In this document: piece by piece, positions 6,681-15,337 of the stretch
Numbering within the stretch: the stretch's first letter is position 1
Layout: the number at the start of each line of letters is the position of its first letter
DNA from: an uncultured Bacteroidia bacterium
GTDB taxonomy: Bacteria > Bacteroidota > Bacteroidia > Bacteroidales > UBA932
DNA length: 48,405 bases
Direction of reading: 5' to 3'
NCBI GenBank assembly: GCA_902762435.1
Contig: CACWOH010000015.1
Coordinates: forward strand, 1 to 48,405
Translations under genes and position numbers: made by a program
Notes under the pieces: generated by a model
Database searches by the model: none
Told to the model about the DNA's origin: nothing
The model's input: only the letters and a program-made list of their open reading frames with translations

Positions 6681-8126
6681 ATGAAACTCATTAAATCCTT
6701 AACCACTATCGCCTTACTCATTATGGCAATCCCCAGTAACGCCCAAATCACCATCAACATCCGGTACAGCGGAGCCAACGGTTCTGCAAAAGAATATGTG
6801 AAAGAAATGGAGGAAAGCGGCATCGCTGCCCGTATCCGCGCCGTAGAAGGCTGTATCCGCTACGACTACTTCTTCCCCGCCGATGACCCGGAGGGCCTTC
6901 TTCTTATAGATGAATGGGCAGACCAGGCGGCTCTCGACCGTTACCACGCTTCTCCCATGATGCAGGAAGCGGCCGCTCTTCGCGAGAAATACAAACTGGG
7001 CGGTCGTACCATCCGCCGTTATCAGCCGATCAGCGACCCGGCGCCCCAACCCGTTCAGCAGAGAATCAGCAGAAACGAAAGCAATATGAATCAAACACTC
7101 TCCCCCCGTCGGCAGGGACTTGCCGTCATTGCCGCTTTTGAGGCCAAAGGAGACCAGGACGGTCTGGAAACGGCGCTTGGCCGTGCGCTGGACAATGGCT
7201 TGACTGTAAGCGAAGCCAAGGAAGCCTTGTCCCAGTTATATGCATATACGGGATTCCCGCGTTCACTCAATGCGCTGGGCACTTTGCAAAAGGTCCTTTC
7301 CTCCCGCCTGGCGGCAGGAATCCACGATGATCCGGGGAAGGACGCCGAACCGCTTCCCGCAGGATATAACGCCTTGAAACAAGGTACCGAGGTACAGACC
7401 CGCCTGACGGGCAAGCCGTTCGACTACAGCTTTGTCCCGGCCACGGACTACTACCTCAAGGCACATCTTTTCGGTGACATCTTTGCCCGCAACAATCTGA
7501 GCCATGCCGACCGGGAAATCGTGACCGTAAGCGCCATATCGGCCCTGCCCGGCTGCGGGCCCCAGCTCGTGGCCCATGTCTCCGGGGCCAGGAACATGGG
7601 AGTATCGGATGCCGAACTCCGGGAACTCCCTGCGCTGTTGGAAAACAACGTCGGCCTTGCCGAAGCGGAGCGCCTGAGAGAGGCGCTGGGGGCGGTCCTG
7701 GGCGATACGCACATCCCTGTGGAGACGGTGGACTTCTCCGTCTGGCCCAAAGGACAGCCCAATACCGCTTATGCACAGTACTTCACCGGCAACAGCTACC
7801 TCGCCCAGATGGAAGGAGGGATGGCCAATGTCACCTTCGAGCCCGGATGCCGGAACAACTGGCACATCCATCACGGGCAGGTGCAGGTGCTGGTCTGTGT
7901 GGCCGGCCGTGGCTGGTATCAGGAATGGGGAAAACCGGCCGTACAGCTTGTTCCGGGCACCGTCATTGCAATTCCGGAAGGAGCCAAGCACTGGCACGGC
8001 GCCGCTGCCGACAGCTGGATGCAGCACCTGACTTACCACAAAGACGTCCAGAAGGGAGCATCCAACGAGTGGCTGGAGCCGGTATCCGACGAACAATACG
8101 CCCGGGTGGGGTTGAACGCCCAATAG
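6681..8126 (+). CDS. Secreted three-domain protein: ABM monooxygenase-like, carboxymuconolactone decarboxylase-like, cupin
   Basis: A 481-residue protein from ATG at 6681. A signal peptide (MKLIKSLTTIALLIMAIPSNA) is followed by a YgiN/ABM-like ferredoxin-fold domain (about residues 23-112; EGCIRYDYFFPADDP, then LLIDEWADQAALDRYHASP). Next come two carboxymuconolactone-decarboxylase-like repeats (about 130-205 and 235-320; LSHADREIVTVSAISAL), which lack the AhpD CxxC pair. Last is a cupin (about 365-450) with metal ligands in NNWHIHHGQVQVLV and a later His in EGAKHWHG. CMD-cupin fusions are known in this phylum; the added ABM unit gives three small-molecule modules in one exported chain. It follows the amidohydrolase gene after one base. 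The reaction is unknown; lactone or quinone handling is a guess. Confidence 0.8.
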   Translation: MKLIKSLTTIALLIMAIPSNAQITINIRYSGANGSAKEYVKEMEESGIAARIRAVEGCIRYDYFFPADDPEGLLLIDEWADQAALDRYHASPMMQEAAALREKYKLGGRTIRRYQPISDPAPQPVQQRISRNESNMNQTLSPRRQGLAVIAAFEAKGDQDGLETALGRALDNGLTVSEAKEALSQLYAYTGFPRSLNALGTLQKVLSSRLAAGIHDDPGKDAEPLPAGYNALKQGTEVQTRLTGKPFDYSFVPATDYYLKAHLFGDIFARNNLSHADREIVTVSAISALPGCGPQLVAHVSGARNMGVSDAELRELPALLENNVGLAEAERLREALGAVLGDTHIPVETVDFSVWPKGQPNTAYAQYFTGNSYLAQMEGGMANVTFEPGCRNNWHIHHGQVQVLVCVAGRGWYQEWGKPAVQLVPGTVIAIPEGAKHWHGAAADSWMQHLTYHKDVQKGASNEWLEPVSDEQYARVGLNAQ

Positions 8127-8186
8127 TGTTTTCGAGTTTCCTGGGACATCCGCTTGAGACTGCCTGATTTTGGCAATTATTCTTCT

Positions 8187-8194
8187 TATCTTTG
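8187..8194 (+). promoter_or_regulatory. Candidate -7 element (TATCTTTG) for the WYL regulator remnant
   Basis: Perfect TAnnTTTG 33 bases upstream of the ATG at 8228. A TTTTGG lies upstream but at a shorter spacing than usual. Confidence 0.4.
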
Positions 8195-8227
8195 CCATCA
8201 GAAGTATAGAATTATCGCATTCGGGAC

Positions 8228-8994
8228 ATGGCAAAGAACTATTTCAACAGATACGTCTGGCTGATTGACACCATCAACCGGCACGGACATATTTCCCGGG
8301 AGGAGATCAGCCGGCTCTGGGAGCGCTCCCGGCTTAACGAGACCGGCGAGGAACTATACGAACGCACCTTCCACAACCACCGGGCGGCGATCCTGGAGAC
8401 ATTCGGCATCGAGATCAAGTGCGACCGTTCGCTTGGCTATTACATTGCCAACAGCGACGACCTGGAGGGCAACGGACTCCGGCAGTGGCTGCTGGAATCC
8501 CTCTCCCTGAACAATCTGATGAACGAGAGTTCCGACATGCGCGACCGGATCCTGTTCGAGAAGATCCCCTCCAGCCGGAGATGGCTACCGGTCTTCGTGA
8601 ATGCCATGCGGGACGGAAAGGCCGTCGAGATCACCTACCAGAGCTTCCGGCGCGATGCGCCGAACACCTTTACCATCCACCCCTATTGCCTGAAACTTTT
8701 CAAACAGCGCTGGTTTTCGGAGTTGTTCTCGACGACAGGAAGCCCTTACCGATCAGGATCAAGGTCGCGGCCAGCCAGGTCAGGTACCTCGAGTCCCTTC
8801 CGCTCCACGACTCGCAGACAATCGTCGAACGGACAGCGGAATACAGCATCTTCGACTATTACCTCGTCCCGACCTATGACTTCCGTCAGGAAATCCTCAG
8901 CCACGGGCCGGATATGGAGGTCCTTGAGCCTGAAGGCTTCAGGGACGAGATCAAGGCGGACATCGCCCGGATGTATAAAAACTACGGACTATGA
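8228..8994 (+). pseudogene. WYL-domain transcriptional regulator broken by an internal deletion and frameshift
   Basis: The first frame (8228 to about 8712) gives a winged-helix start (YVWLIDTINRHGHISREEIS) and the first half of a WYL domain, up to HPYCLKLFKQRW. The remainder of the domain continues in another frame from about 8713 (VFGVVLDDRKPLPIRIKVA, then YLESLPLHDSQ and FDFRQEIL-like text) to the stop at 8994. Intact Bacteroidota homologues have roughly fifty more residues between KQRW and FGV, so a deletion removed that piece and shifted the frame. WYL proteins sense nucleic-acid or metabolite ligands and control DNA-damage or defence genes. The stop overlaps the start of the exonuclease gene in an ATGA, so the two were translationally coupled. 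As it stands, the product would be a truncated protein of 261 residues with a foreign tail. Confidence 0.75.
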
Positions 8995-9485
8995 CGGATT
9001 TCGCGGCAATTGATTTCGAGACGGCCAACGAATGCCCGAGCAGCGTCTGCAGCGTCGGGATCGTGGTCGTGCGTGACGGAGAGATCGTGGACCGCTTCTA
9101 CAGCCTGATCCACCCGGAGCCGGAGTATTACCAATGGTTCTGCCGGCAGGTACACGGGCTGGGCCCGGAGGATACGGATGAAGCCCCCGTCTTTCCGTAT
9201 GTCTGGGAAAAGGTGGAGCCGCTTATCGAGGGATTGCCGCTGGTCGCCCACAACAGCCGCTTCGATGAAGAGTGTCTCAAGCAGGTGTTCCGGGTCTACC
9301 AGATGGACTATCCGGACTATGCGTTCCTTGACACGCTGTCTGCATCACGGCGGTACTACGGCAGCACGCTCCCGAACCATCAGCTCCAGACCGTCGCCGC
9401 AGCCTGCGGGTACGACCTGACACACCATCACCACGCCCTCGCGGACGCAGAGGCTTGTGCCCGCATTGCCATCGAAATACTCTGA
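8991..9485 (+). CDS. DnaQ-like 3'-5' exonuclease (DEDDh)
   Basis: A 164-residue single-domain exonuclease. Visible motifs: AIDFETAN with the first Asp and Glu (ExoI), AHNSRFDEECL (ExoII Asp), and HHALADAEACA with the His and last Asp (ExoIII, DEDDh type). Such proteins remove nucleotides from DNA or RNA 3' ends using two metal ions; stand-alone short forms like this are usually repair or nucleic-acid clean-up enzymes rather than the polymerase III proofreading subunit. Its ATG overlaps the stop of the WYL regulator gene by four bases, so expression was probably coupled to it, and the frameshift upstream may lower translation of this gene. It ends 16 bases before the convergent acetyltransferase gene. 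Confidence 0.85.
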   Translation: MTDFAAIDFETANECPSSVCSVGIVVVRDGEIVDRFYSLIHPEPEYYQWFCRQVHGLGPEDTDEAPVFPYVWEKVEPLIEGLPLVAHNSRFDEECLKQVFRVYQMDYPDYAFLDTLSASRRYYGSTLPNHQLQTVAAACGYDLTHHHHALADAEACARIAIEIL

Positions 9486-9501
9486 TTCCGGCGGGAACAG
9501 G

Positions 9502-10083
9502 TTACGCTCCGATCTTTTTGATCAGTTTGGCCGGCACGCCGCCCACAACCGTATTCGGTTCAACGTCTTTGGTAACCACGGCCCCGGCTGCAACAACAGC
9601 TCCGTCGCCGATACTCACTCCGGCAAGTACCGTCGCATTGGCGCCGATCCAGACGTTCTTCCCGATATGGATAGGAGCATAACTCATACTCTGCCGCCTG
9701 GCCGGGTCAAGGTCGTGGTTGAGCGTGGCCAGCACGACATTGTGGCCGATGAGCGCACCCTCATCGATGGTGATACCACCCTGATCCTGGAACTTGCAGC
9801 CCATGTTGATGAAAACGTTTTCGCCCACGACGGTGTTCTTTCCGCAGTCCGTATGGAATGGAGGGAACAAGCCTACCGACTTGGGCACCTCACGTCCCCA
9901 AAGTTGTTCCAATAAACCGTGCAATTGTTCCGGCGTATGATAACTGCCATTGATTTCGGCGGTTACCTTGAGTGCTTCCTGCGACAGCAGATGGAACATC
10001 ATGTGGACATCGGATCCGCCGGTGACGGGCTTGCCGGAAGCCATGTACTCACGAAACTCCTGAATTGTCATCGTCTTTTTCAT
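9502..10083 (-). CDS. Hexapeptide-repeat sugar O-acetyltransferase (maltose/galactoside type)
   Basis: A 193-residue left-handed beta-helix acetyltransferase. Hexapeptide repeats run from about residue 75 to the end ([22 protein letters not shown], read in two parts; [22 protein letters not shown]), with the usual ending [23 protein letters not shown]. The catalytic His is probably in ATLNHDLDP. It acetylates sugars or related hydroxyl compounds from acetyl-CoA in the cytoplasm; the substrate is unknown. The N-terminus carries a longer helical cap than E. coli Maa. A TATATTTA element (10102-10109 on the minus strand) lies upstream. The next gene along is the divergent, decayed relative at 10237. 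Confidence 0.85.
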   Translation of the reverse strand: MKKTMTIQEFREYMASGKPVTGGSDVHMMFHLLSQEALKVTAEINGSYHTPEQLHGLLEQLWGREVPKSVGLFPPFHTDCGKNTVVGENVFINMGCKFQDQGGITIDEGALIGHNVVLATLNHDLDPARRQSMSYAPIHIGKNVWIGANATVLAGVSIGDGAVVAAGAVVTKDVEPNTVVGGVPAKLIKKIGA

Positions 10084-10204
10084 AATTAAGGTTCAACGAC
10101 CTAAATATACTGAAAAAAATACGAAAAAGGACGGCCGCCGCGAATCACGCTCGCGCCCGGATACGAATCATCTTGCAATCAATCTGTAGAAATGCGAAAA
10201 GTAT

Positions 10205-10212
10205 TAACTTTG
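10205..10212 (+). promoter_or_regulatory. Candidate -7 element (TAACTTTG) upstream of the decayed acetyltransferase
   Basis: Perfect TAnnTTTG ending 3 bases before an in-frame ATG at 10216. A second ATG at 10237 has an AAGGA-like ribosome site 8 bases upstream and fits the family's start better. Confidence 0.4.
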
Positions 10213-10236
10213 TGAATGATGCAAAAAGGACTATCT

Positions 10237-10450
10237 ATGACGGAATTTGAAAAGATGCGCAATGGGAAGTTCTATGACTTCACGAGTGAGGAATGCCTGG
10301 CAAGTTACTATAGAGCCAGAAGATTGCTGGCTGGGCGGCGGCGTAACGGTCGACCGCTGCATCATCGGAGCAGGAAGCGTGGTGGTCAAGGATATTCCAT
10401 CCGATTCCCTGGCCGTTGGCAATCCGTGCAAAGTCATCCGCAAATTATGA
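10237..10450 (+). pseudogene. Decayed maltose O-acetyltransferase-like gene
   Basis: The start ([19 protein letters not shown]) is the usual N-terminus of the maltose acetyltransferase family. After about residue 25 the frame is lost. In another frame the C-terminal end follows from about 10320 ([12 protein letters not shown], then [20 protein letters not shown]), reaching the stop at 10448-10450. Over 100 residues of the middle are gone, and even within the C-terminal piece one hexapeptide turn between VTV and DRC appears to be missing. No catalytic His remains. It sits four bases before the lactonase-like gene, so its promoter may still serve that gene and the GNAT behind it. Confidence 0.75.
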
Positions 10451-10454
10451 TCCT

Positions 10455-11267
10455 ATGAATAAGAAGATGCAAGCTATCCTTGACACCAAGGTGGAAAGGG
10501 GCTCCGCAGCCTTGTGGTGGCTGGGCCAGATGGGGCTGGTCGTCAAGTCCGCGGGCACCCTGATCGTCATTGACTATTTCGCCGCACCGTTCCCGACAAG
10601 GCAGGTTGCACCTCCCGTCCCGGCAGAAGAGATGGTGGGTGTCGACGCCTTCCTGGGAACGCACAACCATATCGACCATATCGACCATCCCTCCTGGAGA
10701 ATATGGGCGAAGAACAACCCGGAGGCCAAGTTCGTTTTCCCGCGGGCGCACCGGAGAACTGTTTCCAATGATGGAATCGCGGACCGGAATGCGCTTGGTA
10801 TGAATGCGGGGGAATCCGTCCGGATCGGTGATATGACCATCCATGCCATCGCCGCCTCGCATGAGTTCCTGGACCGGGATCAGGAAACGGGACTGTTCCC
10901 CCATCTGCAGTATATCGTCGAATGTGATGGCATCCGCATCCACCATGCAGGCGATACGGTCCGGTATGAGGGGATGATGCCGGCCCTGAAGGCCTTCGGG
11001 GCCTTGGATGTCGAACTCCTTCCCATCAACGGCCGGGACGCCAGGCGCTTGTTGCGCAATTGCATCGGGAATATGACCTATCAGGAAGCGGCGGACCTTG
11101 CGGGGGACGTCCGGCCAGGACTGGTCATCCCGGGGCACTGGGATATGTTTGCGGACAACAGTGCGGATCCGGCTCTCTTCGAGGACTACATCGAAGCCAA
11201 ATACAAGGGCAAACTGGTTTGCCGGATCCCGAAAGTAATGGAAAAGATCGTGATTCATGGAAAGTGA
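10455..11267 (+). CDS. UlaG-like metallo-beta-lactamase-fold hydrolase
   Basis: A 270-residue protein from ATG at 10455 (MNKKMQAILDTKVERGSAAL). The metal motif THNHIDHIDH is clear at about residues 75-84, followed by HAGDTVRYEGM with the bridging Asp and by IPGHWDMF near the end, both typical of UlaG (L-ascorbate-6-phosphate lactonase) and its relatives. No ascorbate transport or kinase genes are nearby, so the true substrate is open; a phosphorylated lactone is a fair guess. It is cytoplasmic, with no signal peptide. Its last 11 bases overlap the GNAT gene that follows. Confidence 0.82.
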   Translation: MNKKMQAILDTKVERGSAALWWLGQMGLVVKSAGTLIVIDYFAAPFPTRQVAPPVPAEEMVGVDAFLGTHNHIDHIDHPSWRIWAKNNPEAKFVFPRAHRRTVSNDGIADRNALGMNAGESVRIGDMTIHAIAASHEFLDRDQETGLFPHLQYIVECDGIRIHHAGDTVRYEGMMPALKAFGALDVELLPINGRDARRLLRNCIGNMTYQEAADLAGDVRPGLVIPGHWDMFADNSADPALFEDYIEAKYKGKLVCRIPKVMEKIVIHGK

Positions 11268-11790
11268 AGTATTCCTGGAGACACGTCGGCTGCTGTTCCG
11301 GCCCTGGGCCGAAACGGACGCCGAAGTGCTGTTCAAGTATGCCTCCGACCCGGACGTCGGGCCGCGTGCCGGATGGCCGCCGCATCAAAGCATTGAAGGG
11401 AGTCTGACGGTGATCCGGGATATTTTCTCCAACGGACACACCTGGGCGCTGGTCTTGAAGGAAACCGGCGAACCGATCGGCTGCATGGGCTACTATGCAT
11501 TCGGCGAGAGCAATATCAACATCGGCGAGGAAGACGCCGAACTTGGATACTGGATCGCAAAACCCTACTGGAACCAGGGGCTGTGCACGGAGGCGCTGCA
11601 TGCCATGATTGACTGGTGCTTCAACAGAAAGGGCTTCCGGACGCTCTGGTGCGATTTCTTCGAGGACAATCCGGCATCCGGGCGCGTTATGGTGAAATGC
11701 GGATTCCGGGAGACGGGACAGACCAATTACCTGAGCCATCTGTACCGGGGAGATGAACGCCAGGTAAAAATCATGCGGCTTGATTCCTGA
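11257..11790 (+). CDS. GNAT acetyltransferase, RimJ/RimL type
   Basis: A 177-residue single GNAT domain: RRLLFRPWAETDAEVLF at the start, GYWIAKPYWNQGLCTEAL as the acetyl-CoA site, then DNPASGRVMVKCGFRETG. It is cytoplasmic and transfers acetyl from acetyl-CoA to an amino group, often of a protein N-terminus or an antibiotic; the substrate is unknown. The sequence is strikingly close to the second domain of the double GNAT at the start of the window (both have PDVGPRAGWPPH), so the two are paralogues. It overlaps the lactonase-like gene by 11 bases and is probably translated from the same mRNA. Confidence 0.85.
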   Translation: MESEVFLETRRLLFRPWAETDAEVLFKYASDPDVGPRAGWPPHQSIEGSLTVIRDIFSNGHTWALVLKETGEPIGCMGYYAFGESNINIGEEDAELGYWIAKPYWNQGLCTEALHAMIDWCFNRKGFRTLWCDFFEDNPASGRVMVKCGFRETGQTNYLSHLYRGDERQVKIMRLDS

Positions 11791-11824
11791 AAAATTGCTA
11801 ACTTAGCACCAAACAACAATTCTT

Positions 11825-12547
11825 ATGGACAGGAGAGATTTCTTGGAGAAATCGGCTTTGGCCGCAGGCGGTGCCTTGCTTTCGGCCACCGGAATTGATG
11901 CACTGGCAAACAATAATCAAGGGAAGACGATGAAGGTACTGATGATCAATGGAAGCCCGCACCAGAAGGGCAATACGGCCATCGCCCTGGGCGAAATAGC
12001 CAAACAGTTGGAGAAGAACGGCATAGACAGTGAGATTGTCTGGATCGGCAACCAGCCCGTCCGGGGCTGCATCGCCTGCGGACATTGCTCCCTGCATCCC
12101 GGCAAATGCGTTTTCGACGATGATATCTGCAACCGCATCAGCGAGAAGTTCGCCGTTTCCGATGCGCTGGTCGTGGGGTCCCCCGTCTATTATGGCCAGC
12201 CGAACGGCGCTGTCCAAAGCATCATCCAACGGGCTTTCTATTCCAACGGAGCGAGCATTTCGGGCAAACCGGCCGCGGCGGTCGCCGTCTGCCGCAGAGG
12301 AGGTGCCACGGCCTCTTTCGAGGCGCTGACCATGCCCTTCCAGATGATGAACATGCCCATCGTGACTTCCCAGTACTGGAACATCGTCTATGGAGGCGCC
12401 CCCGGGCAGGCTTCCCTGGACACCGAGGGGCTCCAGACCATGCGCGCCCTGGCGAACAATATGGCGTGGCTGCTCAAGGCAACCGGCGGCGAGCCTGCGC
12501 CGGGGCGTGCCGGAGAGCCTTGGGAGGGGATGAATTTCATCCGATAG
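11825..12547 (+). CDS. Flavodoxin-fold NAD(P)H-dependent oxidoreductase with Tat-like leader
   Basis: A 240-residue protein. It starts with RRDFLEKSALAAGGALLSATG, a twin-arginine-type leader, then an FMN-binding flavodoxin domain (MINGSPHQKGNTAIAL at about 38-53, GSPVYYGQP at about 119-127). The Cys cluster GCIACGHC, followed by a lone Cys, is typical of iron-sulfur flavoprotein and FMN reductase relatives. It probably passes electrons from NAD(P)H to a small acceptor. An exported, cofactor-loaded reductase would need the Tat route; whether the leader works is not shown. A near-match -7 element (TAACTTAG, 11799-11806) lies upstream, so it may head the operon with the lyase and the two glycosyltransferases; the lyase starts four bases after its stop. 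Confidence 0.78.
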   Translation: MDRRDFLEKSALAAGGALLSATGIDALANNNQGKTMKVLMINGSPHQKGNTAIALGEIAKQLEKNGIDSEIVWIGNQPVRGCIACGHCSLHPGKCVFDDDICNRISEKFAVSDALVVGSPVYYGQPNGAVQSIIQRAFYSNGASISGKPAAAVAVCRRGGATASFEALTMPFQMMNMPIVTSQYWNIVYGGAPGQASLDTEGLQTMRALANNMAWLLKATGGEPAPGRAGEPWEGMNFIR

Positions 12548-12551
12548 GGAA

Positions 12552-14450
12552 ATGCGGTTTGAAAGCCTGGACCGCGGCCTGGTGGCGATGAAGGTGGCCG
12601 GTGGCGTGTTCCTGTCCTGGCGTCTTTCCGCCTGGGAGGATCCGCTTTTCGGCACGGCTGACAAACCCCTGAAATTCACTTTGTTCCGAGACGGGAAGGC
12701 CATCGCCGAATTGGACGGGAAAACAAACTTCCTCGATCCCGGCGGAGTCTTGGAGTCCGAGTATATGGTCAGGACGGAAAACGGCGATGCATCGGCGGTC
12801 GTACGCCCCTTCCCTTCCGGCGGGAATTGGTTCGACATCCCTTTGGAAAGACCGGCAGACAGCCCCTTCGGGCCTTACACGATCAGCGACGTGTCGGTCG
12901 GGGATCTTGACGGGGACGGCTCCTACGAGCTGGTGGTCAAATGGGACAGCGCAGGCAAGGACAACAGCGTTCCCGGCCTGACCGGGAATGTGTTGCTGGA
13001 CGCCTACAAACTCGACGGGAGGCGCCTGTGGGCCCGTCCGATCGATCTGGGCGTCAATATCCGGGCCGGGGCGCATTACACGCAGTGCCTGGTTTACGAT
13101 TTCGACGGTGACGGAAAAAGCGAACTGCTCCTGAAAACGGCGCCAGGCTCGAAAGACGGACGCGGGTGCTTCGTGAATCTGGCCAGCGGATCTCCCGCCG
13201 TCAGGGCGGTGGACAATTCACAGGATTTCCGGGATTCCCAGGGAATGGTCCTCGATGGGGACGAGTTCCTGACGGTATTCAGCGGCGGGGACGGACGGGC
13301 CCTCGATACGATCTATTATCCCAATCAACGCATCGATTCGAAACTCTGGGGCGATGATGAAGGCAACCGGTCCGAACGGTACACGGCCGCGGTGGCGTGG
13401 TTGGACGGGGAAAGGCCGTACGGCTTCTTCATGCGGGGGTATTATTGGGGCAAAAAGGACTATCGCCGTGGCCGTCAATGTGCCTGCGCCGTTTCATTCG
13501 AGGACGGTCATCTCAAGTGCCTCCACAGTTTCGATACGCTCAATGTAAAGGAATTGGCAGGAATTTACAAAGGGGTTGACGGATACCGCCGCGGGAATGA
13601 GAAATACATCGGCGAAGGCAACCACAACTGCGCCGTCGCCGATGTGGACGGCGATGGCCGGGAAGAAGTGCTTACAGGAGCCCTCTGCTACAAGTTGGAC
13701 AGGCGTAACCGCCTGAGAGTCAAATGGTGCACCTTCCTCGGTCACGGCGATGCCCTGCACCTGGGAGCTTACCGCCCCAGGCGCCGCGGATACGATTTCT
13801 TCACGGTCCACGAATGCGGGAAACGACACCCGCTCCGGAAGTGCGTCAAACTGGACTATGGTTTCTCTGTCCTGGACGCCGCCACCGGCCGCCGGTTGTT
13901 CCATCGGCCTTCCCCGGGAGATATGGGACGCGGGATGATGGCGGACACCGGTGCAGGAGGCTGGTATCAGGTCTGGGGCGTATCGGAAGTCGAAGGCAGT
14001 GACGAACGGGTAAGGATCGGGCCGTTCGCCAGGACAAAAAAAGGATTCGAGCGGATAGAGCTTCCGGGAGCGTCGACGAATTTCCGGATATTCTGGGACG
14101 GGGACCTGTATGACGAGCTGCTTGACGGCGAGGCCGGCGGTCCGCTGGAAGTGACATCCTGGAACGGAGAAAGGATGGAAAGGATTTTCTGGACCGAAGG
14201 CTGCATCTCGATCAACGGAACGAAGGCCAATCCCTGCCTCCAGGCCGACATCCTCGGGGATTGGCGGGAAGAGATCATTATGGCTCGGGAAGACAACCTG
14301 GCCCTCCGGGTGTTCGTTTCCGATATCCCCACGGATCATTCCTTTAAGACGCTGATGCACGACCCGGTTTACAGGGCCGGCGTTGCCGCCGAGCAAACGG
14401 CATACAACCAACCACCCCATATAGGTTTTTACCTGAAAAAAGAACTATGA
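12552..14450 (+). CDS. PL11 rhamnogalacturonan lyase (YesW/YesX-like), no signal peptide
   Basis: A 632-residue protein with the PL11 layout: a small N-terminal beta domain (YLDRGLVA-like text: SLDRGLVAMKVAGGVFLSWR) and then an eight-bladed propeller with calcium loops DLDGDGSYE, DFDGDGKSE and DVDGDGREE. PL11 enzymes cut the rhamnosyl-galacturonate bond of pectin rhamnogalacturonan I by beta-elimination. Family members that act outside have signal peptides; here the conserved start is at residue 3-4 and no upstream in-frame extension exists, so the enzyme is either cytoplasmic, like B. subtilis YesX is thought to be, or has lost its leader. It follows the flavoprotein after four bases and overlaps the next gene in an ATGA. 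The GH106 rhamnosidase at 21.8-25.1 kb would act on the same polymer. Confidence 0.85.
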   Translation: MRFESLDRGLVAMKVAGGVFLSWRLSAWEDPLFGTADKPLKFTLFRDGKAIAELDGKTNFLDPGGVLESEYMVRTENGDASAVVRPFPSGGNWFDIPLERPADSPFGPYTISDVSVGDLDGDGSYELVVKWDSAGKDNSVPGLTGNVLLDAYKLDGRRLWARPIDLGVNIRAGAHYTQCLVYDFDGDGKSELLLKTAPGSKDGRGCFVNLASGSPAVRAVDNSQDFRDSQGMVLDGDEFLTVFSGGDGRALDTIYYPNQRIDSKLWGDDEGNRSERYTAAVAWLDGERPYGFFMRGYYWGKKDYRRGRQCACAVSFEDGHLKCLHSFDTLNVKELAGIYKGVDGYRRGNEKYIGEGNHNCAVADVDGDGREEVLTGALCYKLDRRNRLRVKWCTFLGHGDALHLGAYRPRRRGYDFFTVHECGKRHPLRKCVKLDYGFSVLDAATGRRLFHRPSPGDMGRGMMADTGAGGWYQVWGVSEVEGSDERVRIGPFARTKKGFERIELPGASTNFRIFWDGDLYDELLDGEAGGPLEVTSWNGERMERIFWTEGCISINGTKANPCLQADILGDWREEIIMAREDNLALRVFVSDIPTDHSFKTLMHDPVYRAGVAAEQTAYNQPPHIGFYLKKEL

Positions 14451-15337
14451 TATATTATTTCGACCTGCACAAGACCAAGGTATTCGGTCCCATGTTCAAG
14501 GCAAGCGGGGTTATCCACAGGAATCCCTTCCGGGGCATCGCCAGCATGTACGCCCTGAACACCAGATTCGCCTATAAACTGCCTGGGTCTTTTTTCTATC
14601 CCAGGCCGGTTTTCAAGGGAGATGATGACAAGATCATTGTCTTCGACACCTATTCCAGCCCGCATCTGTTCGACTGGCTCAGCGAGACCTACAAAGACAA
14701 ACGCATCATTCTCTGGTATTGGAACACCGTGGAAACCAACGGATTGAAGAAGCAGCTCCCGGCAAGGGTAGAGACCTGGTCCTTCTCGAAGGCCGACTGC
14801 GCCGAATATGGGATGCGGTATAACACCCAGTTTTATTTCGACTGTCTCGCCCGGGATGCGGCGGAAAGCCGGAAGCAGGGCCTTTCCCAGCATCCCAGGG
14901 CTTTTTTCTTCGGAAGGGACAAAGGCCGTTCGGAGATTCTTGAAGATTTGAAAGGACGGCTTGAGAAAGAAGGCGTAGAAGTGGACCTGGAGATTGCGGC
15001 GCCTTTCCTGGGCAGGATGCATTTTTATCGGGAACCGCTCCTTCCCTACCGGAAGGTGGTCGATCTGGTGAAGAAGTCCGACATCCTGCTGGATTATTCC
15101 AACGATCCGGACAACGGCCTGACCCTCCGCGTAATGGAAGCGCTCTTTTTCGGGAAAAAGCTGATTACAAACAATTTGGAAATCCTTGATGCGGACTTCT
15201 ACGATCCCGCCAACATTTATGTGCTGGGGCGCGACAAGAGATCCTTCCGGGAGTTCGTGAACTGCCCGCCGGAACCTGTGGATCCGGAAATCCGGGACAA
15301 CTATCTTCTTTCCAACTGGCTCAAACGTTTTGACTGA
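14447..15337 (+). CDS. GT-B-like glycosyltransferase, family not certain
   Basis: A 296-residue cytoplasmic protein. The second half looks like the nucleotide-sugar half of a GT-B transferase: a spacer PRAFFFGRDKGR, then LPYRKVVDLVKKSDILLDYS, DNGLTLRVMEALFFGKKLIT and a final YLLSNWLKRF. The GxTxRxxEAL stretch with its Glu is the usual sugar-nucleotide site. The N-terminal half is short. Similar proteins are found in capsule and LPS loci and in the CgeB group. It overlaps the lyase gene by four bases and abuts the next glycosyltransferase with no gap, so translation is coupled across all three. Which glycan it builds is unknown. Confidence 0.65.
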   Translation: MIYYFDLHKTKVFGPMFKASGVIHRNPFRGIASMYALNTRFAYKLPGSFFYPRPVFKGDDDKIIVFDTYSSPHLFDWLSETYKDKRIILWYWNTVETNGLKKQLPARVETWSFSKADCAEYGMRYNTQFYFDCLARDAAESRKQGLSQHPRAFFFGRDKGRSEILEDLKGRLEKEGVEVDLEIAAPFLGRMHFYREPLLPYRKVVDLVKKSDILLDYSNDPDNGLTLRVMEALFFGKKLITNNLEILDADFYDPANIYVLGRDKRSFREFVNCPPEPVDPEIRDNYLLSNWLKRFD

